Shown here piece by piece: positions 7,562 to 16,123 of a stretch of DNA of 64,000 nucleotides; the first letter of the stretch is position 1, and every line of letters starts with the position of its first letter. This DNA is from Comamonas sp. Y33R10-2. Its GTDB lineage: Bacteria; Pseudomonadota; Gammaproteobacteria; Burkholderiales; Burkholderiaceae_C. The translations under genes and the position numbers were made by a program. The notes under the pieces were generated by a model. That model saw only the letters and a program-made list of their open reading frames with translations. It had not been told where the DNA came from and ran no database searches. The stretch lies in contig NZ_CP079925.1 in assembly GCF_019355935.1 (NCBI RefSeq), forward strand, positions 1,178,001 to 1,242,000. The letters are read 5' to 3'.

Positions 7562-8865
7562 ACAGTCTCCTGCTCAGGCAGTTTTGCGCTCAGCAAAGCT
7601 TGTGCTGCGGCGTACCCTGATTTCAAACCATCTTCGTGAAAGCCGTAACCCGTCCAGGCTCCGCAAAACCATGTCCGTTGCTGCCCTTGTAAAGAGGTGA
7701 CCTGACGCTGCGCGCGCACAGCTGCCGTATTAAAGACGGGGTGCGCATAGTCAATCGTGGCGATCACCTTGGATGCATCTAGGTCGCGCACAGGATTTAA
7801 AGAGACAAAAACAGGCTGTGCAAAAGGCAGCGGCTGAAGCTGATTCATCCAGTAGTGCAAGCACACATGAGAGGATTCACGGGCTGTGGAGGTCGCCCGT
7901 TCATAGTTCCACGCGGCCCATGCGGCTTTGCGCTGCGGCATCACCGAAGCATCGGTATGCAGCACGGCCATATTGGGTTGGTAATGAATATCCGCCAATA
8001 CGGCTTGCTCTTGTGCGGATGGTTGTGCCAGCAAACGCAATGCTTGGTCGCTGTGCACAGCCAAAATTACGGCATCAAAACGCTCGCAGCCTTGGGCACT
8101 GTAGATGTTGGCTCCATATTCATCGCGCTCAATCCGTTGCACGAGGGTGTTCAAGCGCGCATCTGCCAGTGTCTTAACGATTCGGTGTACGTATTGGCGT
8201 GCACCACCAGCGACTGTCCACCATTGGGGGCGATTACTCACCTGAATGAGGCCATGGTTGTGGCAAAAGCGAATCATCGTGGCAACCGGAAAGCGCAGCA
8301 TCTGATCTGTAGGGCAGCTCCAGATGCAGCCCAACATGGGTAAAAAGTACCAATCGCGAAAGCTTCTGCTAAAGGCGTGTTGTTGCAAGAAGTCCGCCAG
8401 AGGCTGGGTCAACGTCTGTTCTTCATTGGCTTGCGCAATCTGCGTGCATAGTTGATTGAAACGCAGAACTTCACGCAACATGCCCCAGAACTTGGGGCGC
8501 AATAGATTGCTTTTCTGTGCAAAGACGGTAGCTAAATTAGCGCCATTCCACTCCAGTGTGCGGCCCAACAGGCTGGCATCTGGCACTTGCGCAGAAAAAG
8601 ACATGTCAGTGCGCGTCGTGGGAACGTCCAGCTCGTCAAAAAGCGCGATCAATTTCGGGTAGGTGCGTTCGTTAAAGACCAAAAATCCGGTGTCCACGCC
8701 GTGTGTCACTTCCTGGCCTTGCGCATCAGGCAAGGTGACATCTAGGGTGTTGGTATGCCCGCCAAAGTAGGGTCCAGCTTCAAACAGAGTCACTTGGCAA
8801 TGAGTATTCAAGCGATAGGCTGCTGCCAAGCCGGAGATGCCGGAGCCAATTACAGCGACTTTCAT
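7558..8865 (-). CDS. NAD(P)/FAD-dependent oxidoreductase, amine-oxidase-like
   Basis: This 435-residue flavoprotein opens with the dinucleotide-binding motif VIGSGISGLAAAYRL (residues 5-19) followed by FEAGPYFGGHTNT, typical of the phytoene-desaturase/monoamine-oxidase superfamily, and ends with the FAD motif WFCGAWTGYGFHEDGLKSGYAAA. It is the first gene of the leftward operon, reading away from the LitR-type regulator gene across a 160-bp promoter region. With DUF1365 and Cfa downstream it forms the conserved core linked to fatty-acid modification under light or singlet-oxygen stress in other Proteobacteria. A fatty-acid desaturase-like oxidation is a reasonable guess, not a demonstrated activity. 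Confidence 0.9.
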   Translation of the reverse strand: MKVAVIGSGISGLAAAYRLNTHCQVTLFEAGPYFGGHTNTLDVTLPDAQGQEVTHGVDTGFLVFNERTYPKLIALFDELDVPTTRTDMSFSAQVPDASLLGRTLEWNGANLATVFAQKSNLLRPKFWGMLREVLRFNQLCTQIAQANEEQTLTQPLADFLQQHAFSRSFRDWYFLPMLGCIWSCPTDQMLRFPVATMIRFCHNHGLIQVSNRPQWWTVAGGARQYVHRIVKTLADARLNTLVQRIERDEYGANIYSAQGCERFDAVILAVHSDQALRLLAQPSAQEQAVLADIHYQPNMAVLHTDASVMPQRKAAWAAWNYERATSTARESSHVCLHYWMNQLQPLPFAQPVFVSLNPVRDLDASKVIATIDYAHPVFNTAAVRAQRQVTSLQGQQRTWFCGAWTGYGFHEDGLKSGYAAAQALLSAKLPEQETV

Positions 8866-8929
8866 GGGTAACCTTGTTTTTTGCGTGTGGTGTTGCAGCG
8901 AAAATAATCTGAACAGATGCCTAATGTAG

Positions 8930-8957
8930 TAGACAAAAATACTTTTGTCTAAGACAA
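8930..8957. promoter_or_regulatory. Palindromic operator in the litR/oxidoreductase divergent promoter
   Basis: The sequence shows a perfect inverted repeat TAGACAAAA (8930-8938), spacer ATAC, TTTTGTCTA (8943-8951), overlapped by a second small palindrome TTGTCT-A-AGACAA (8945-8957). It lies between the divergent oxidoreductase and MerR/B12 regulator genes, within an AT-rich stretch suited to promoters. A 14-base part (8944-8957) is repeated exactly inside the regulator gene. The natural inference is that the B12-binding regulator binds here. Confidence 0.65.
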
Positions 8958-9025
8958 TTTTAAAATATCACCATCATCCGATGTCAACGGTTTGATGGGC
9001 GCGCCTTTTTGATTCAATACGCAAC

Positions 9026-9985
9026 ATGACTTCTACACAACACACAGGATCACAAGACGCATTGCCCATCACGGCTGTTGAACGTGAGACTGGAATCGCC
9101 AAAGACACTCTTAGAGTATGGGAGAAGCGCTATGGTTTTCCTAAGCCGCTGCGTGATGCTGCCGATGACCGTCGTTATCCCCCTGATCAAGTTCAGCGCT
9201 TGAAGCGTATTCGCCGCCTGCTTGATGCGGGTCATCGGCCAGGGAAAGTCGTGCACTTGGATGATGTAGAACTGAATAATCTCTTAGACAAGACTCAAGA
9301 TTTGTCTAAGACAAAAATAGTAATATCGGCTGCATCTACAGAACTGGAAAATCTAGAATTCCTGCTACAGCGCATTGATGCTCACCAAGCCGCAGAACTG
9401 CGCGATCAGCTGCAGCACATGCTGATGCGAAAAGGAGTGACTGCTTTTGTGCACGATGTTGCGGCCCCTTTAACAACAGCCGTTGGTGAAGCTTGGGCGC
9501 AAGGGCGATTTGAAGTCTTTGGAGAGCACCTATATACCGAGGTGATGACCAATGTTTTGCGTAGTAATTTGGAGACGCTGCGTCACACGGGGTTGCAAAA
9601 AATGCCCAAGGTGCTGCTCACCACTGTGCCGCAAGAGTTACATGGCTTGGGACTGCTGATGGTCGAATCTTTGCTCACACTGGAAGGTTGTACCTGCATT
9701 TCATTAGGCACCCAAACCCCGCTGGGCGATATCGTGCAAGCAGCCGCAGCCTATGAAGTAGATGTGGTGGCACTGAGCTTTAGTAATGTGCATAGTGCGG
9801 CTGCGGTACAAAACTGCCTGCGTGATTTACGCAAAGCCCTGCCTCGGGAGAGAGCTATATGGGTTGGAGGCTCTTGCATCAGTCTTTATCAAAAACCGTT
9901 AGAAGGTATGACTGCATTGCAAGATCTGGAGGGCTTACCCGCCTTGGTTGAGAGCTGGCGTATGACTCACCAAGTGCGGGACTAA
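9026..9985 (+). CDS. litR: LitR/CarH-type MerR regulator with cobalamin-binding light-sensor domain
   Basis: This 319-residue transcription factor has an N-terminal MerR-type winged helix (residues about 14-75; DTLRVWEKRYGFPKPLRD, DDRRYPPDQVQRL) and a C-terminal B12-binding module. The four-helix cap carries W157-x9-E167-H168, the motif that covers the adenosyl group in CarH, and the Rossmann part carries E204-L-H206-G-L-G, whose histidine is the lower cobalt ligand, followed by LSFSN and VGGS. In this family adenosylcobalamin keeps the protein as a DNA-bound repressor in the dark and light releases it. It is divergent from the FAD-oxidoreductase/DUF1365/Cfa operon, its likely target. The gene contains an operator-like copy in its own coding region. 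Confidence 0.88.
   Translation: MTSTQHTGSQDALPITAVERETGIAKDTLRVWEKRYGFPKPLRDAADDRRYPPDQVQRLKRIRRLLDAGHRPGKVVHLDDVELNNLLDKTQDLSKTKIVISAASTELENLEFLLQRIDAHQAAELRDQLQHMLMRKGVTAFVHDVAAPLTTAVGEAWAQGRFEVFGEHLYTEVMTNVLRSNLETLRHTGLQKMPKVLLTTVPQELHGLGLLMVESLLTLEGCTCISLGTQTPLGDIVQAAAAYEVDVVALSFSNVHSAAAVQNCLRDLRKALPRERAIWVGGSCISLYQKPLEGMTALQDLEGLPALVESWRMTHQVRD
9283..9315. promoter_or_regulatory. Operator-like inverted repeat inside the litR coding region
   Basis: CTTAGACAA (9283-9291) and TTGTCTAAG (9302-9310) form perfect 9-bp arms around a 10-bp spacer, and TTTGTCTAAGACAA (9301-9314) matches the promoter-region element 8944-8957 base for base. The site falls in the linker between the MerR helix-turn-helix and the B12 domain, where protein sequence is least constrained. 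This suggests a second binding site for autoregulation or looping. Confidence 0.5.
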
Positions 9986-10067
9986 ATGGCGTTGTCGCAT
10001 AAATGCAGTTTAGGTAGTCTCGACGCATGAGCTGAAGCCTCCTCGAATCTTCGCGCCACTCAAAACG

Positions 10068-10193
10068 GAGGTGCTCGGCTGCTATATCTTTGAATCGTTG
10101 CAGGAAGTGCGCTCGATGAGCGAGGACTGGCTGCATCGCTATAACCACCATCGTCCATTTGAATCGCTAGGCCGGATTTCGCCGGTCGCGTAG
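10068..10193 (+). pseudogene. IS3-family transposase 3' remnant
   Basis: A 41-codon frame ending in TAG at 10191-10193 encodes the C-terminal end of an IS3-family integrase-type transposase: FESLQEVR, then EDWLHRYNHHRP and FESLGRISP. No start and no upstream catalytic DDE segment remain in the preceding 80 bp, so it is a fragment. It lies between litR and the ars operon and probably marks the boundary of acquired DNA. The flanking stretch 10003-10020 resembles an insertion-sequence end (GGCGTTGTCGCATAAA). Confidence 0.75.
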
Positions 10194-10280
10194 CTTGTCA
10201 AGCGTTTCCCTAACCTCTACTTTTAGGTGGCGCAGGAAAACGATGAGGCTTTAAAACTTAAATAGTAAAATTTTCATTCT

Positions 10281-10304
10281 ATATTTCCACATTTATTGAA
10301 ATAT
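10281..10304. promoter_or_regulatory. Probable ArsR operator
   Basis: ATATTTC (10281-10287) and GAAATAT (10298-10304) form an inverted repeat with a 10-bp spacer directly in front of arsR, in an AT-rich promoter stretch. Dyads of this kind are the usual binding sites of ArsR dimers. Position and symmetry support the call; binding itself is inferred. Confidence 0.6.
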
Positions 10305-10318
10305 CGTATATTTACGCC

Positions 10319-10642
10319 ATGGATGAATCACAAGTCGTCAACTCCCTTGCAGCACTCGCCCATCCACTGCGCCTGCGCATCTTCCGTGCGCTTGTGGTCG
10401 CAGGCCAAGACGGACTGACGCCTGGCGTTATGGCCGAGGCACTGGACACCGCCAACACCACGCTGTCGTTTCATCTCAAGGAGCTGACGCATTCGGGGCT
10501 GGTGACGCAAGAGCGTGCGAGCCGCAATCTGGTCTACCGCGCTTCCTTCGGCCGCATGAACAGTCTTCTGGCCTACATGACTCAGAACTGCTGCGCTGGT
10601 GCCACATGCGAAGTGGCTGATGTGACCTGCAAGTCCTGCTGA
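10319..10642 (+). CDS. arsR: ArsR-family arsenite-responsive repressor
   Basis: This 107-residue winged-helix repressor (ALAHPLRLRIFRAL, then TTLSFHLKELTHSGLV as recognition region) lacks the Cys-Val-Cys site in helix 3 of the E. coli type. It instead has a C-terminal cluster C91, C92, C97, C104, C107. Cys-Cys plus a nearby third Cys at the C terminus resembles the alternative As(III) site described for the Acidithiobacillus-type ArsR. It opens the arsRCBH operon, 35 bp before arsC, with a dyad operator in its own promoter, so the operon is likely de-repressed by arsenite. Confidence 0.92.
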   Translation: MDESQVVNSLAALAHPLRLRIFRALVVAGQDGLTPGVMAEALDTANTTLSFHLKELTHSGLVTQERASRNLVYRASFGRMNSLLAYMTQNCCAGATCEVADVTCKSC

Positions 10643-10677
10643 ATCCACCGCCTTCCCCACAACGTACGTTACCTGTC

Positions 10678-11181
10678 ATGACCTCCGAGAAGCCTCTGAA
10701 CGTCCTGTTCCTTTGCACACACAACTCCGCCCGAAGCATCCTGGCTGAAGCGCTGTTGAACCATCTCGGAGGTGGGCGCTTCAAAGCGTTTTCCGCAGGG
10801 AGTAGTCCTCGCGAGAACCAGCAGCCCAACCCACTGGCGATAGCCGCCTTGGAGCAAATTGGAGTCTCCACTGAGATTCTGCGCAGCAAGAGCTGGGATG
10901 AGTTTGATGCACCGGACGTACCACACATGGACCTCGTCATTACTGTGTGTGACAACGCTGCCGGCGAAGCTTGCCCATACTGGCCAGGGCACCCGGCTAC
11001 GGCCCATTGGGGATATGCCGACCCTTCCGAGGTCGAAGGTTCAAACGAAGATCGAGAAGCCGCGTTTCGTCAGACCTTGCTTGCCATCCGCCAGCGCCTG
11101 GAGCTTTTCATCAATCTGCCGCCCTTAGCCATCGGCAAGCTGAAATTGCAGCAGTCAGCCCGCGACCTATCCAATAGTTGA
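10678..11181 (+). CDS. arsC: Arsenate reductase, low-molecular-weight phosphatase type
   Basis: This 167-residue cytoplasmic enzyme reduces arsenate to arsenite. The phosphatase-like loop C-T-H-N-S-A-R-S (starting at about residue 13) supplies the nucleophilic cysteine, and [15 protein letters not shown] supplies two further cysteines for the disulfide relay; DPS supplies the general-acid aspartate. These features place it in the thioredoxin/glutaredoxin-coupled LMW-PTP class rather than the E. coli plasmid class. It lies between arsR and the arsenite efflux gene, so product arsenite is handed to the pump encoded next. Confidence 0.92.
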   Translation: MTSEKPLNVLFLCTHNSARSILAEALLNHLGGGRFKAFSAGSSPRENQQPNPLAIAALEQIGVSTEILRSKSWDEFDAPDVPHMDLVITVCDNAAGEACPYWPGHPATAHWGYADPSEVEGSNEDREAAFRQTLLAIRQRLELFINLPPLAIGKLKLQQSARDLSNS

Positions 11182-11230
11182 TGCCCCATGCGGGCACCCA
11201 TCCGCATCCACCAAAAATGAAGAACAGCGC

Positions 11231-12517
11231 ATGCTTGCGGCCATCCTGATTTTTGTTTGCACCCTAGTTCTAGTTATCTGGCAACCGCGAGGGCTGGGCA
11301 TCGGCTGGGGCGCGTCGATCGGCGCCCTCGTGGCCCTTGCTCTAGGCGTTGTGCACTGGTCGGACATCGCTGTCGTATGGGGCATTGTGTGGAACGCGAC
11401 TGCGACTTTTGTTGCGGTCATCGTCATCAGCTTGCTGCTTGATGAGGCAGGGTTCTTTGAGTGGTCCGCACTGCACGTGGCCCGCTGGGGTGGCGGGAGT
11501 GGCAAGCGACTCTTTGCTTTCATCGTGCTGCTTGGCGCCGCTGTTTCTGCTGTCTTCGCGAACGATGGGGCTGCACTCATCCTGACACCCATCGTGATGG
11601 CCATGCTGGTGGCGCTGGGCTTCTCGCCAGCAAGCACGCTGGCCTTCGTGATGGCGGCGGGCTTCATTGCTGACACCGCCAGTTTGCCACTGGCTGTGTC
11701 CAACCTGGTCAACATAGTTTCTGCCGACTTCTTCCACATTGGATTCAACGAGTACGCATCGGTCATGGTTCCCGTGAACCTCGCCGCCGTGGGCGCCAGT
11801 CTCAGTGTGCTGTACCTGTACTTTCGCAAGGACTTGCCGCAAACGTATGCATTGGAACGGCTGAAAGAGCCGAGCTCCGCGATTAGGGACATCGCCACCT
11901 TTCGTGCAGGGTGGGCTGTGTTGGCGTTGCTGCTAGTGGGGTTCTTCTGTCTGGATCCATTGGGCGTACCAGTCAGTGCGGTGGCGGCGGTCTGCGCAGC
12001 ACTTCTGTTGGCAGTTGCGGCACGGGGCCGAACTATCTGCACCATCCAGGTCTTGAAGGGTGCACCCTGGCAAATCGTGGTGTTCTCGCTGGGGATGTAT
12101 CTCGTGGTCTATGGCCTACGCAATGCAGGTTTGACCAGTGCTTTGGCTCGAGCGTTCGATGTTTTTGCGGAGTGTGGAGTGTGGGGCGCTGCGATGGGAA
12201 CTGGGTTTCTAACTGCAGGCCTGTCCTCAGTGATGAACAACATGCCCACCGTTCTGGTCGGCGCTCTGTCCATTGAACAGTCCGGCGCTACGGGTCTGGT
12301 TAAGGAGGCCATGGTCTACGCCAATGTGATTGGCTGTGACCTTGGCCCCAAGATTACGCCCGTCGGCAGCCTAGCGACGCTGCTTTGGCTTCACGTTCTG
12401 TCTAGCAAGGGAACGAAGATTTCCTGGGGCTACTACTTCCGTGTCGGGTTCGTCCTAGCGATTCCGGTACTTACCGTCACCCTCGCTGCTCTCGCGCTAC
12501 GCCTGAGCGTTGGCTGA
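11231..12517 (+). CDS. arsB: Arsenite efflux permease ArsB
   Basis: This 428-residue integral membrane protein has about twelve hydrophobic segments and the ArsB signatures [17 protein letters not shown] and [13 protein letters not shown], with [17 protein letters not shown] near the C terminus. It exports As(III)/Sb(III) across the inner membrane, driven by the proton gradient or by an ArsA ATPase, although no arsA is present here. The length matches the family. It follows arsC by 49 bp and is followed by arsH with almost no gap. Confidence 0.95.
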   Translation: MLAAILIFVCTLVLVIWQPRGLGIGWGASIGALVALALGVVHWSDIAVVWGIVWNATATFVAVIVISLLLDEAGFFEWSALHVARWGGGSGKRLFAFIVLLGAAVSAVFANDGAALILTPIVMAMLVALGFSPASTLAFVMAAGFIADTASLPLAVSNLVNIVSADFFHIGFNEYASVMVPVNLAAVGASLSVLYLYFRKDLPQTYALERLKEPSSAIRDIATFRAGWAVLALLLVGFFCLDPLGVPVSAVAAVCAALLLAVAARGRTICTIQVLKGAPWQIVVFSLGMYLVVYGLRNAGLTSALARAFDVFAECGVWGAAMGTGFLTAGLSSVMNNMPTVLVGALSIEQSGATGLVKEAMVYANVIGCDLGPKITPVGSLATLLWLHVLSSKGTKISWGYYFRVGFVLAIPVLTVTLAALALRLSVG

Positions 12518-12524
12518 TTCTGAA

Positions 12525-13250
12525 ATGCATATGACCGATACCTCTGACCTGCCAAACCTCGACCCCGTTCAATTTCTGCCGCTCGACCTAGCGCGACTTG
12601 CGCCGTCTGCGCGGGCATCACATCCCCCGCGCATCCTGCTGCTCTACGGCTCGGTGCGCGAACGCTCGTACAGCCGTTTGTTGGCTGAAGAGGCAGCTCG
12701 GCTGTTGCAGGCTATGGGTGCCGAAACACGGCTCTTTGACCCACGTGAATTGCCGCTGCCGGATGGAGCGCCAGACGACCACCCCAAGGTGCAAGAACTG
12801 CGTGAGTTGGCGCTTTGGAGCGAGGGCATGGTGTGGTGCTCTCCTGAGCGCCACGGGGCGTTGTCCGGCATCCTGAAGTCACAAATTGACTGGATTCCTC
12901 TCACAGCGGGGGCGGTACGGCCAACTCAGGGCAAGACGCTGGCGGTGATGCAGGTCTGTGGCGGGTCGCAGTCATTCAACGCCGTGAACCAAATGCGCGT
13001 GCTGGGACGCTGGATGCGAATGTTGACTATCCCGAACCAGTCATCGGTTGCCAAGGCATTTGCCGAGTTTGATGAAGCGGGTCGGATGAAGCCTTCCGCG
13101 TACTACGAGCGTGTGGTCGACGTGATGGAGGAACTGGTGAAGTTCACCTGGCTCACGCGGGATGCAACGCCATATTTGACAGACCGCTACAGCGAGAGGC
13201 GGGAGTCTGCCGAAGCACTATCGAAGCGGGTGAACTTGCGGAGCATCTAA
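12525..13250 (+). CDS. arsH: ArsH, NADPH-dependent FMN reductase for organoarsenicals
   Basis: This flavoprotein of about 241 residues contains the flavodoxin-like FMN site ([20 protein letters not shown]), the ArsH stretch [21 protein letters not shown] and the conserved [15 protein letters not shown]. ArsH enzymes oxidise trivalent methylated or aromatic arsenicals to less toxic pentavalent forms and also reduce quinones or metals. A TTG start at 12510 would overlap arsB; ATG 12525 or ATG 12531 is preferred. It is the last gene of the ars operon. Presence of arsH suggests resistance to organoarsenicals in addition to arsenite. Confidence 0.93.
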   Translation: MHMTDTSDLPNLDPVQFLPLDLARLAPSARASHPPRILLLYGSVRERSYSRLLAEEAARLLQAMGAETRLFDPRELPLPDGAPDDHPKVQELRELALWSEGMVWCSPERHGALSGILKSQIDWIPLTAGAVRPTQGKTLAVMQVCGGSQSFNAVNQMRVLGRWMRMLTIPNQSSVAKAFAEFDEAGRMKPSAYYERVVDVMEELVKFTWLTRDATPYLTDRYSERRESAEALSKRVNLRSI

Positions 13251-13452
13251 GCGGCCCAAATGTCCGGTTTCGGCCAATGAAATGAACTACAGCTACTAGT
13301 CGACTTCTGCTGTCGCAGTTCTCCCCAAATCTGACTAACTGCAGGACGACTGGAACACTGCGATGTTTTATCTGTAGAGAATCAATAAGCTCAAGTCAGG
13401 TGTATTTGAGCCACTAATCCCTATGCTGTATCAACTAACTAAACGACGACTG

Positions 13453-13890
13453 TCACGGCTGAGGTTCTGCGATTCTCTGCTGTTCAGCTTGATACTCAAG
13501 AATCTTGGGAAGACTGCTCACCACCCAGTCTGCAAGACTTCTGACTTTCTCGGCGGCTTCGAGTCCCAGAGGAGTGAGGCTGTATTCCACATGCGGAGGC
13601 ATGACATCGAACACTTTGCGGTTCACCAAACCATCTGCTTCAAGCCATTGCAATGTCTGGGCCAACATGCGCTCACTGACCCCACCGATGGCGCGGCGCA
13701 ACTCGCTAAAGCGGTGGACACGGGTTTCAAGTACGAGCAGGATCAGCACGCCCCATCGACTGGTGACATGCTGGAGCACCTCTCGGCCGGCACAAGCTCC
13801 GTCCATGAGTTCCCCGCGGCGCATGGCGTTGAGCAACGTCGCTTCGTTTTCGAGGTTGGGTAAAGCTGGAGAAGGGGTACTTACGTTCAT
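13453..13890 (-). CDS. HxlR-family transcriptional regulator
   Basis: This 145-residue winged-helix protein shows the HxlR core: TSRWGVLILLVLETRVHRFSELRRAIGGVSERMLAQTLQWLEADGLV, then VEYSLTPLGLEA. A cysteine in GACAGREVL precedes the domain, at a position where redox-sensing HxlR proteins carry their reactive Cys. It is transcribed divergently from a QorB-like quinone oxidoreductase gene, the same arrangement as ytfH/ytfG in E. coli, so it probably represses that gene and responds to quinones or electrophiles. The 70-bp shared region would hold the operator. Confidence 0.88.
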   Translation of the reverse strand: MNVSTPSPALPNLENEATLLNAMRRGELMDGACAGREVLQHVTSRWGVLILLVLETRVHRFSELRRAIGGVSERMLAQTLQWLEADGLVNRKVFDVMPPHVEYSLTPLGLEAAEKVRSLADWVVSSLPKILEYQAEQQRIAEPQP

Positions 13891-13959
13891 GTGCGTACTT
13901 ACAAAAAATAAGCATTAATCGTACAGTGTCTCCATCTCTTTATTCATCCTCAAATCACT

Positions 13960-14814
13960 ATGAAAATTGCAGTCACTGGCGCTACTGGTCAACTTGGACG
14001 CTTGGTCATTGAAGGCTTGCGCGCCAAAGTATCTGCCACCAACATCGTTGCCTTGGTTCGTACACCATCCAAGGCGGTGGACCTTGGCGTTGAAGTGCGA
14101 GAGGCTGACTACGCCCGCCCGGAAACCTTGAGCCAAGCGCTGATTGGCATCGATACGCTTTTGCTTATTTCTTCCAGCGAAGTCGGCCAACGCGTAAGCC
14201 AACATCGCAACGTGATTGAGGCAGACAAGACGGCGGGCGTTAAGCATGTGGTCTACACCAGCCTGCTCCATGCGGACCACTCACCGCTAGGTCTGGCCCC
14301 AGAGCATCTGGAAACGGAGAATCTGCTGAAAGCCAGCGGCCTGAGCTACACCATCTTGCGCAATGGTTGGTACACCGAAAATTACACGATGTCCGTAGGC
14401 GCAGCCTTGGCAATGGGCACCCTTATTGGCAGCGCCGGGGAAGGCAAGATCGCTTCGGCATCACGTGCGGACTTCGCCGATGCAGCGGTCACCGTGCTCA
14501 CCACGCAGGGGCATGAAGGCAAGACCTATGAGCTTGCAGGAGATAGTGCCTACACTCTGGCCGAGCTCGCTGCCGAAATCTCGCGTCAGACCGGCAAGGA
14601 GATCCCCTATACGGATCTGGCACCCGCAAACTATTCAGCGGCGCTTCGTAAGGCTGGAGTTCCGGCTCCTTGGCCTGATGCTTTGCCCGCCATTGATGTG
14701 CTGGTGTCCAAAGGCGCATTGTTCGACGATGGGCGCGCACTGTCCAAACTGATTGGCCGACCTACTACGCCTTTGGCCGCTTGTGTTTCGCATGCAATTC
14801 CACCTGCGGTGTGA
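13960..14814 (+). CDS. NAD(P)H:quinone oxidoreductase, QorB/NmrA-like atypical SDR
   Basis: This 284-residue protein begins with the atypical SDR nucleotide motif VTGATGQLGRLVIEGL and continues as in E. coli QorB (YtfG): LGVEVREADYARPETL, LLLISSSEVGQR, HVVYTSLLHAD, SYTILRNGWYTENY. The family reduces quinones with NADPH in the cytoplasm without flavin. It has no catalytic YxxxK of classical SDRs. The divergent HxlR gene is its likely regulator. No other gene follows closely, so it is monocistronic. Confidence 0.88.
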   Translation: MKIAVTGATGQLGRLVIEGLRAKVSATNIVALVRTPSKAVDLGVEVREADYARPETLSQALIGIDTLLLISSSEVGQRVSQHRNVIEADKTAGVKHVVYTSLLHADHSPLGLAPEHLETENLLKASGLSYTILRNGWYTENYTMSVGAALAMGTLIGSAGEGKIASASRADFADAAVTVLTTQGHEGKTYELAGDSAYTLAELAAEISRQTGKEIPYTDLAPANYSAALRKAGVPAPWPDALPAIDVLVSKGALFDDGRALSKLIGRPTTPLAACVSHAIPPAV

Positions 14815-15240
14815 GAAGAACAAATAGATAAACGCTTTATCAACTCCATCGGATTTCATCAATGACGATGAAATAACGAGTTTTTGCTATTCCTTTGAAA
14901 GCAGATAGGCTCGGCTGATTCAGTTGAAATGGAATAGCGAAAAAAGGCAGCAGGTAGACGTTGTATAGACAAACAAGACTATGGTCACCACAAAGTCGTA
15001 AGCCTGATATTGGCCGAAAGCATGAGTACAAGATAAACTAACAACAGAGCTTTTTGAACTCTCCGCGAACTATCGGAAAGGTGGTCTCTAAAGTTGAATG
15101 TGCAGAAAGCCCATGCTTTCGTTGATTACTTGAGCGTGACTGCTGCGTTCAAAAGGCTTAATGTCCTATTACAGAGGCTGAGTGGGCGGGCACTGCGATG
15201 CTCCATCGCTCTGACAAGTCAACTTAGCAGGAGTAAAGAC
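14815..15240. other. Intergenic stretch without a recognisable gene
   Basis: About 425 bp between the QorB-like gene and DUF1428. A frame continues in front of DUF1428 from 15094, but the translation (FKRLNVLLQRLSGRALRCS) has no family resemblance and the Shine-Dalgarno is at 15229, so I treat it as non-coding leader. I see no repeat, RNA or clear terminator. Confidence 0.5.
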
Positions 15241-15609
15241 ATGCCCTACATAGATGGTTTCGTTATTGCTGTCCCCACTGCCAACAGAGAGAAATTCATC
15301 GAGCACGCGCGCAAACTCGACCCTATATTTATCGAGCTGGGTGCAATCCGCGTTATTGAGGCTTGGGGTGATGATGTTCCCGTCGGAAAAGTTACCGACT
15401 TTCGCCGTTCCGTTCAGGCCACGTCAGATGAGACGGTAGCTTTCTCCTGGGTAGAGTGGCCGGACAAGGCCACGCGCGACGCCGCTATGAAAAAGATGAT
15501 GGAAGATCCACGTATGGATCCGTCCTCACCCGACAACCCGCCCATGCCTTTCGATGGAAAACGCATGATCTTTGGCGGCTTTGAGCAGGTCGTCGAAGTC
15601 AATGCTTGA
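15241..15609 (+). CDS. DUF1428 family protein
   Basis: This 122-residue protein matches DUF1428 over its full length: MPYIDGFVIAVPTANREKF, IELGAIRVIEAWGDDVPVGKVTDF, FSWVEWPDKATRDAAMKKMMEDPRM and GKRMIFGGFEQVVEV. The fold is a dimeric ferredoxin-like alpha-beta barrel like that of YciI/EthD proteins; no reaction is established. The ATG at 15241 is preferred because AGGAG lies 9 bp upstream and family members start at MPY. It stands alone between two intergenic gaps. Confidence 0.9.
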   Translation: MPYIDGFVIAVPTANREKFIEHARKLDPIFIELGAIRVIEAWGDDVPVGKVTDFRRSVQATSDETVAFSWVEWPDKATRDAAMKKMMEDPRMDPSSPDNPPMPFDGKRMIFGGFEQVVEVNA

Positions 15610-15699
15610 GTTTTCCTCTGAGTCCAACAGCAACTACTGCGGCTGCTTTCAGCGGCAGCTGACGTCTAAGCTAGGTATCGTTTGCTCAGACCGCTGCTC

Positions 15700-16089
15700 T
15701 TAAATGAAGAACTGAGCGATACAACTAACTAGGCCGAGGGCCCAAAGAACTGACCTAAAGCTTGCGAAATCTATAAGGTACATCCAGATGTAGCCAATAC
15801 GCATGACGATAAATGACGCTGCGAGAGCATTGACCACGTACTGATTTGCATTGTGATGCTGAGCCACCAAAACTCCAGCTATGAAGAGAGGCAATGCCTC
15901 GAAACTGTTGAGTTGTGCTGCGTGAGCACGAGCTTGCCAACCCTGAAGATTTGCGAGCCACAATCTTGGATTATTGTTATCAAAACCGCCATCGCTATGG
16001 GGTTTGCCAAAGCTCTTTGACTTGGCGATACCCGCGCAGACTATTGGAAGCAAACAGGCAATTAGGATGCAAATTTCTGCGAGTGTCAT
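15700..16089 (-). CDS. MAPEG family membrane protein
   Basis: This 129-residue integral membrane protein has about four hydrophobic helices and the MAPEG pattern NNPRLWLANLQGWQARAHAAQLNSFEALPLFIAGVL, including the conserved Arg-Ala/Asn-Ser-Phe-Glu stretch that binds glutathione in eukaryotic relatives. MAPEG proteins include microsomal glutathione transferases; bacterial members of this length are mostly uncharacterised. It is monocistronic and convergent with DUF1428. Its upstream region abuts the decayed IS481 element starting at 16124. Confidence 0.85.
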   Translation of the reverse strand: MTLAEICILIACLLPIVCAGIAKSKSFGKPHSDGGFDNNNPRLWLANLQGWQARAHAAQLNSFEALPLFIAGVLVAQHHNANQYVVNALAASFIVMRIGYIWMYLIDFASFRSVLWALGLVSCIAQFFI

Positions 16090-16123
16090 AGGGCATGTAA
16101 TGAGTGAGCGTGGCTAAAAAATG

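Noticed and set aside
11167..12045. 292-codon leftward frame opposite arsB
   Set aside because: Antisense shadow of a clear ArsB gene, with Thr/Ala/Ser-rich nonsense composition.
15094..15240. N-terminal extension of the DUF1428 gene
   Set aside because: The family begins at MPY and AGGAG lies just before ATG 15241.
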